NCBI GenBank assembly: GCA_029298735.1 | Contig: JANSLP010000447.1 | Location: forward strand, 1 to 22,289 | Source of the DNA: Ophiostoma sp. CBS 140.51 | Taxonomy: Eukaryota; Ascomycota; Sordariomycetes; Ophiostomatales; Ophiostomataceae | Direction: 5' to 3' | DNA: 22,289 bases | Part shown: positions 16,487 to 22,289 of the stretch, piece by piece | Position numbering within the stretch: the stretch's first letter is position 1 | Layout: every line of letters starts with the position of its first letter | Made by a program: the position numbers and the translations under genes | The notes under the pieces: generated by a model | What the model was told of the DNA's origin: nothing | The model's input: the letters and a program-made list of their open reading frames with translations, nothing else | Databases searched by the model: none

Positions 16487-18597
16487 TTAGTACATACCAC
16501 TGCTGCGCTGCATGTGTCCATTGGAACGGCCGCGGGTAAAGCCAGCGGCCTTATCCCAGTCACCAGGCCCACGCGGCTGGCGCTCCGGGATGGCTCTTGC
16601 TCCATTGCCGTTAGCACCGGGCCGCTGGCTGCCGATAGCGCCGATAGCGCCGGGCGTCTCCCTCGGCCGGCCGGAAAGACCAACACTGGTATCAAAAGAC
16701 GACGAGCCTAGGCCCAAGGAGCCCAGGCCGTTGACCAGACCAGAGGTGTCCACGGCCGAAGACTGTTGGCTGATGGGTCCTGGCGTTGTGGGTGTCGTGA
16801 GAGATGGGCCAAAGGGGCCATCACTGGGGAAGTGTGTCAAGAAGGCACCGCTAGCGCTGTGGCCATTGGTGGACGCGCCAAGAGCGGTATTGCTGACGAG
16901 GGAGGGAGATGGGCTTGGGCTGTACGAGCGCAAGTCGGCAAAGCTCTTGACGCCGCGCAGGCCGTTCAGGCCGTGCTGATGGTTCTCCGGGCTGTTCGGG
17001 ATGGCGAGAGTCGGGCCACGGCTCATGGAGTGGAGGGAAGGATGTTGGCGGTCGTTGAAGTCGTATGTGGCAGCGCGGCTCAGGCCACGGGGGTGGCCGT
17101 CGAGGGTGACGCCTGGCTGTTGGACAGTAGGAGGCTGGCGGCTGCCGTTGGCAAACTTGGCCTTGCTGACGTGGACTTGTCTGTTGTCACCCTCGCCAAT
17201 GGACGTGTGTTCGAGACCCATGTTATGCGCCAGAATATGGATCAGACGGCGGTCTTCGGGCGATGTGTCAGTGGGGAAGATGTGAACCTCGCGGGAGTCG
17301 TCGCTTTGGAACATGTAGAGCTCGAGGTAGAAGCGAAGCTGGTGCGGGTCGTTCAGATCAAGGCGGCTGTTAGCGACGGCAGCTGCAGGGTTGAAAGAGA
17401 ACTCGGTCAGTAAAGCTATCACATTGTAGAGTATTAGAAGAGAAGGCAAAAAGGGACTGAAAAAGCAGTGTGCGTGTACGGGGGACAGGTAGAGATAAGA
17501 ATAAGAAATGCGGGTGTGAGGAGACGTACGTTCGTTGACCGGAGTGCGCTGGGCAGATGTGGCGGTAGCCAGAGAAGACATCGATACTTGGTGAGTAGGG
17601 CCACGGTGCTGCTCCTCAAGCTGACCGCGTTTTTCCCTCTTCTCCCTCTCAATGCGTTCGCGCTCGTGCTCGGGCAGCATCTTTTTGTATTCGACGCGCA
17701 ATTTGCGGCCCTGAATATCGAGGCCGTTCATGCGGTCAATAACAAGCTTGGTATCAGAGGCGTTCTGGAAGTTGGCAAAGGCGAGACCACGGAAGACACC
17801 CTGGTCAAAATGGTAGTTAAAGGCATATGGCTGGGGCAGGTGCATCTCGATCATGACGGTGGTGAGGTATTCCTTGCGGATGTTGAAGGGGATGTTCTTG
17901 ATGACAATGGCCGTAGGGATGAGGTCGTTAATGTCTTTGCGCGAGTCGGGCATGGCGCGGATCTCGGGCGGGCCGTAGGCCTGGAGGTTGACACTCGGGG
18001 TCTGCACGTTGAAGGGGTCGGGCGAGCTTGTGGAGGGCAGACCCATGCCTTGTTGGCCCACGAGGTGCTGCTGTGAAGAGTAGAAGGGCATGCCCTGGTT
18101 GTTGGGGTTCAGCTGCGGAGGCTCGTTTGTTGTCCATTCCTGGAACTGTTAGATGGCAAGTACCAGTGTGTGTGTGTGTGAGTGAGAGAGAGACTTACTG
18201 GATGAAGTGCCGGTCGCCGGCTGCTGGCACGAATGCGCGATCCGTCGTTCATGCCGCTCATGGGGCCGCCCATGGTGGCAGCGGCGCCACCGTTGTAGTT
18301 CCATGCCGACTGGTTGGCGCCCGCAAACATGTTGTAGGCGGTCGGTGGCTGCAGGTTGGACTGGGCAGATGTGTTGCGGTCGAAGCGTTGGCCGGGCTCA
18401 AACGAGGCAAAGCGGTCGTCCGAAAAAAGCGACGAGGCCTGCTGGCCGGGACCATCGCCGGAGGGCTGGCTTCGCCGACCTCCGTTCAGCGCAGACATGC
18501 CAACCGTTGCGTAACCGGGCCGTGTTGGATTCGGCGAGTGGCTGATGGGGCCGCCATAGCCGTTGTAGTATTCGCCTTGCGGCTGTTGTGTGTTCAT
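16487..18597 (-). CDS. RNA-binding protein with RRM and R3H domains (PIN4/Cip-like), three exons
   Basis: Predicted exons on the minus strand are 18597-18199, 18139-17530 and 17415-16487, 645 residues. The N-terminal ~200 residues are disordered (Gln, Asn, Ser, Pro, Gly). The RRM spans about 208-286 with RNP2 IVIKNI (211-216) and RNP1 RGLAFANF (250-257), followed by a highly charged helix (EHERERIEREKREKR). The R3H domain spans about 356-422 with Arg392-x3-His396. The C-terminal third is low-complexity. The RRM, charged helix and R3H order is that of S. cerevisiae Pin4/Mdt1 and S. pombe Cip1/Cip2, cytoplasmic mRNA-binding proteins tied to stress and DNA-damage responses. Intron 1 (18198-18140) has tandem acceptors; intron 2 (17529-17416) is in frame without stops. 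The C-terminus MQRSSGMY ends at TAA; a GTATGTACTAAC string there looks splice-like but no further exon is evident. Confidence 0.9.
18166..18192. repeat. (GT)n / (GA)n dinucleotide repeat inside an intron
   Basis: A (GT)n run (18166-18180) and an adjoining GA-rich run occupy about half of the first intron of the PIN4-like gene (CA/CT-rich in the transcript), directly next to the splice donor. Length polymorphism between strains is likely. Confidence 0.75.
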
Positions 18598-21223
18598 GGT
18601 TGCTATCGTGGAGGTTCAGAAGTGAGAAAGTGAAGGATAAGGATGTTTGTGTGTCGAGGCGAGGGCGTCTCGGAGAGAAAAGGCGCCAGTCAATACTGTT
18701 CGTCAAATATTCGTCAAATATTCGTAAAAAACGGTCGTCGGCTCGATGAATCTTGTCGTCAAAAAGTCTGGCAGGAAAGTGACCCGCGTCGACGAGGTAA
18801 CGTAGCTTCTCGTGAGCTATTTCTCATACAAATAAAGTATGCTCAAAGAAATATCGGTAGAAAGAATCGAATAAGGATATCTTCTAGAACGTGTCAGTCA
18901 ACCGGTCAAGCTAGGACGATGATATTGATACATGTGCAGCAGGATAATCGTGCCCATCATCAAATACCCTCAGAGCATGTGGCGGTCAATTATAGATCGA
19001 TGTGCCAGGCCAAAGGAGAGTTGGGCGCCTCAGCGCAGTATCTTTTGATATCACGAGACGTTCCAGCTGAGGGAGCTGAGGGGGAAAGGTGCGTTTCGAT
19101 GAAAGGAGGGAGAAAGGACCTCAAATAAAAGGAGGCCAAAATGTGTAGATGAAGGCAACCTGCCCATCCAGAGAAAAGAAGCGATGACACACGAATCAGA
19201 TGGACACGAGAAGAATGGCAGATGATGGAGAGGTCGATGCAGGAGACGATAAAGAAAGATAGGGTGTGCTTGCAAGACAAGAGGCTGTAGAGACTCACCA
19301 GTTCAGTTCGAGAAACCGTCGAGGACAAAACCCCCAAAAAACCCCCGAAAAAAGGCGCTGCGCAAGACGCCACCAGGCCCAAGTCGGTAATCAACAGAGC
19401 GTCGCAGAGCAGATTGATGGAAATCGGAATGACTCGCGATATCTCGGGGTTGCTGTTCGGTCGCGATGAGGAGGAGGGGGGTCGCCGGTGGTGGTGTGCT
19501 CGTGGTGTTGGAGGTTGGCAAAAAAGCAGAACACAAAGAGGAGTTGTTGATGTTTTTTCGGGTTGTATTTTTTTGGCGTAGTTTTGCTCTTTTGGCCTGG
19601 TCTGAGTGTCTGGCTGACTGGTCTGGCTGGTCTTTCCCTTTTTCCCTGGGTTTGTCGGGAAACGGGTAGGGGGTGTCCCAAGCTCCACTGAAAAAGGCAG
19701 GCTAAAGTGGGAGAAAGGAGGGAGGGAAGGAACGACGGGGGCGCCCAATGGGCATTTTACTCAGTATTACAGCCCATAGGGATAGCGTAGGGGGGGACAA
19801 CTTAGGGGGCACCTTCCCAGCCAGCAAAAACGCTGCAAGCGCACAGTGCGAAGCTAAGAGCCCCACTACCCTGAACTCTGAACCGGAATCCTGCCCTTTT
19901 TACCAATAGCGCGCTGCCAAATGATCTCCATGGAAAGAAGGACATCAAGTGAGGGAGCTATGGAAGCCCAAAGGTATGCAACGAATCTTACAGCAATCTA
20001 GCAAGGCTCGTAAGGCTTGTGAATTGCGACCAGAGTAGTCCGTCGTGAGAAAGAAAATTGCCTGTCTGTCCGTGGCCATACAGCTTGGAATCTCTTTCTG
20101 TATCTGTTTGGCCCGTTGTTGTTGTTTACAGTGCTGGTACTCTTCGCACTGTATTTTGCCCGCCCAGACTCTGCTGCCCCCGCTGTCTACTTCTTTTCGC
20201 TCCTTCCGTTGTGTATTTTTTCTCCATTTTACTGGCTGCCCCACAGCCTTACGTAAGTCCGCTGGGCCTCGACATGCCCAGCGCCCCCTCAAGCGAGCCC
20301 ACCTAAACCCCCTATTAAATCTCCAGTACCGCAAAACACCAAAAAAACAAGGGACAATCTCTACACCACGCAGGCAATAGGGGCAGAAACACATTAGAAC
20401 ACATTTGCCTGCATTTCTGCAGTCCACCCCTGATGTTTCAAGCAATAGGGATGCAAGATGTAAGATGCGGCTGCTGTCGTTCTCAGCTGTGCCCTGGTCC
20501 AGATGACCACATCGGGTGTGCATGTGCCCATGTGTACAAAGTATCACACGGTGCAATACAACAGGGACAGGAGGGTGCCGACGAGACGACAAGGCGACAA
20601 GTTGACGACGCTGGATGTGAGTGGAAGACTTCTATTGGCGTAGCCAAGCCCTATAGGCTAGGGCCCATCCGCAACCAAGCGGTTGAGATGCATGGACGAT
20701 CTCGAGGAGCAGGAGAGGACGGGGACAGGAGCAGACCCAAAAGGACACTGACAATACACGAGGTCCTTTTCCCTTTTCAATTTCACGTGCTCTTCATCCC
20801 GTCTTTTTCTATTCTGCAAATCTTTATCTTCTCATTTTTTTTCATCCTCTTACAGCTGTCGTCACAGCCGCACTGACGTCGACGAATAGGAGGTGTGCAC
20901 AGCATCTTCTCTTACTGAGTACGAAGACGTACCTGTGCAAAACGAACAGTCATGAACACCATGCAAGTACTCTGTACTGAGTATGTAGACAATCAGCCGA
21001 GTCTAACAAACACAGTCCAACAAGGCTGAACCCCACCTTCCGTGGCGATCATCTCGGCAAACATCCAATGCCGTCACCTTACTCTCTTCACCAACGACTT
21101 CCCCGCCTGAGTACATGGATACTTTAATACTTGAATACCTCAACTCCTCCAGGCAGACGTGTCTTGCCATCATACATTATCAACACATTCGAGAGTACGT
21201 ACACGCATCCCTCGCAACTCGCC
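18598..21223. other. Long non-coding interval; probable pyrimidine-rich 5' leader of the PIN4-like gene
   Basis: About 2.6 kb with no supported gene. From 18598 to about 19740 the minus strand is strongly C/T-rich with TTTTTC and CCTTCC tracts. A long minus-strand frame there (18990-19748) translates to low-complexity Ser/Pro/Leu sequence with no domain, so it is better read as a transcribed leader of the PIN4-like gene. A possible minus-strand splice donor (CTG then GTGAGT) occurs near 19300. The part from 19750 to 21223 contains only short, unbiased frames and probably the hydrolase pseudogene's former promoter. Confidence 0.5.
18699..18726. repeat. 11-bp tandem repeat TTCGTCAAATA
   Basis: Two full copies and one partial copy lie about 100-130 bp upstream of the PIN4-like start codon, in its probable leader or core promoter. 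They are direct tandem copies. Function unknown. Confidence 0.7.
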
Positions 21224-22113
21224 ATGGCTGATGCACAGTCGACCACCTTTGCGCTGCCCGGCGGCCACAGTCTGCGCTACAAGATGACGTTCCCGTATGC
21301 GCCAGAGTCTGGTCGGCCCACCATCCTGCTGTCGGGTCTGCTTGCGACCACGGCTGCCGTGTGGGATGATGTTGTCGATGTCTTGCACCAGAACGGTTTT
21401 AGGACACTGAGATATGACCATCCAGGTCATGGCGGGTCGTCTGTAAGGACATCCTCGGATAAATTGGGGGCAACACTCTAGACGGCATGGCGGAAGATGT
21501 ACTCTCCATGCTTAATTCTATTGGAATTACTCGACTGCACGCCTGAATCGGCTGCTCCCTCGGCGCCGCGACGGGTGTCTTTTTTACCGCGCGGCACCCC
21601 GGCGTCGTCCGTCGACTGGTGGTGGTCGACACAATCAGCGCATCGCCATGCAATGCCGGTGTTCCAGATGCATTTAGTCCACGGGTTAAAGCACTCCGTG
21701 ATGGAGATACAAGTCTCGAAGAGGCACTCGCCGGCACACGAGAGCGCTGGCTGGGCGCAGAATAAGTCGCGGCGCACCCCGACAAACGCGCGTGGCTCGA
21801 ACAGCTAATGGCCGAGACAACGTTAGACGGCTACGAGACGTGCATTGCCGCACTACTGTCGCCGCAGTTTGACCTGCGGCCAGTGGAAGTGGCAGGCACG
21901 GTGGCCAGTAGTGATGTTGAGCGCGTGCTGGTTGTCGTTGGTGGGAAGGACGCTGACCTGCCGACGAGCATGAAAGCGCTGGCCAACACGATGCGGGACG
22001 CGTCGGGCAAGGATGTCGGTTTCCACGTCTTGCCGAATGCTGGCCATGCGTCGTTTATCGATGGATTCGATGTATGGCTCGAGGTCGTGCTGCCCTTTCT
22101 CCAGGCGGATTAA
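21224..22113 (+). pseudogene. Broken alpha/beta-hydrolase (3-oxoadipate enol-lactonase-like)
   Basis: The N-terminal part reads from ATG 21224 (good context GCCATGG) through DHPGHGGSS, then hits TAG at 21479-21481. The continuation is one frame over and reads TLDGMAEDVLSML from about 21475, so a single-base loss is likely in the G-rich run near 21466-21470. Two further in-frame stops follow: TGA near 21547, just before the nucleophile elbow GCSLG, and TAA near 21762, after RWLGAE. The catalytic Ser (G-C-S-L-G), Asp (GGKDADLP) and His (NAGHASF) are all still readable, and the remnant ends at TAA 22111-22113. The family hydrolyses lactones or esters, classically in the beta-ketoadipate pathway of aromatic breakdown. 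GT-AG introns do not repair the frame: the only plausible donor/acceptor pair has incompatible phases. Assembly error is an alternative. Confidence 0.8.
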
Positions 22114-22289
22114 GCTGTAGCAGCAGTGATTTCAAATTCCATAATACCAATTAAAGTAACAACCGACGACCATCTGTTGAATGATTCCTGTTTTAATTGG
22201 TTTTAATTGGTTTTGGTTTTGTTTTTGTTTTTAATGGTAACGGTGCATATGTGCTATGTTATCACGCTTTTTGAAAAAGAAGAATAAAC
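22114..22289. repeat. Right-edge non-coding DNA with TTTTAATTGG repeats
   Basis: Two tandem copies of TTTTAATTGG (22191-22210) degrade into TTTTGG and TTTTTG units up to about 22233. No gene is seen in the 176 bp after the hydrolase remnant. Confidence 0.65.

Noticed and set aside
18990..19748. Minus-strand frame of 252 residues upstream of the PIN4-like gene.
   Set aside because: Translation is low-complexity Ser/Pro/Leu/Phe derived from pyrimidine tracts; it fits an untranslated leader better than a protein.
20433..20876. Plus-strand frame of 147 residues.
   Set aside because: No domain; the hydrophobic C-terminus comes from T-rich DNA; no codon bias.
21443..21481. A short GTAAGG...CTCTAG intron that might remove the frameshift in the hydrolase.
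   Set aside because: The exon ends leave incompatible phases, the intron would be only 39 bp, no branch site is visible, and the two later stops would remain.

Overview
This window looks like nuclear DNA of a filamentous ascomycete. The evidence is short GT-AG introns (52-114 bp) with CTAAC/CTAAT-type branch points a few bases before the acceptor, C-ending codons in GC-rich exons, AT-richer intergenic DNA, and gene families typical of Pezizomycotina. A Sordariomycete is likely and an ophiostomatoid fungus possible, but the genus is only a guess.

Layout. (1) 1-530, minus: 5' part of an unrecognised Pro/Thr/Ser-rich protein running off the left edge, then an AT-rich gap. (2) 782-13472: six metabolic genes in strict strand alternation: AtuA/DUF1446-like protein (-), cytochrome P450 (+), short-chain dehydrogenase/reductase SDR1 (-), SDR2 (+), TRI12-type MFS exporter (-), SDR3 (+). 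They form three divergent pairs with intergenic regions of 995, 711 and 2205 bp. (3) 13622-14398, minus: a secreted, probably surface-anchored Ser/Thr-rich protein with a His/Asp-rich stretch. (4) 16487-18597, minus: a PIN4/Cip-type RNA-binding protein (RRM plus R3H), flanked by long non-coding stretches. (5) 21224-22113, plus: an alpha/beta-hydrolase (3-oxoadipate enol-lactonase-like) broken by one frameshift and two stops, with its catalytic triad codons still readable.

Function. Genes 782-13472 have the content of a small catabolic, detoxification or secondary-metabolism cluster: a P450 to hydroxylate, up to three SDRs to oxidise or reduce alcohol and keto groups, an AtuA-like protein of the family named for acyclic terpene utilisation, and an efflux pump. 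No polyketide synthase, NRPS or terpene cyclase is present, so modification or breakdown of an externally supplied compound (for example a terpenoid) fits better than de novo synthesis. This is inference. A CGG-N6-CCG inverted repeat with 6-bp arms in the AtuA/P450 divergent promoter, and a weaker copy between the MFS and SDR3 genes, are candidate binding sites for a Zn2Cys6 regulator.

The most unusual other signal is in the PIN4-like gene: its second intron is 114 bp, a multiple of three, has no stop codon, and would add a hydrophobic 38-residue insert between the RRM and R3H domains if retained.
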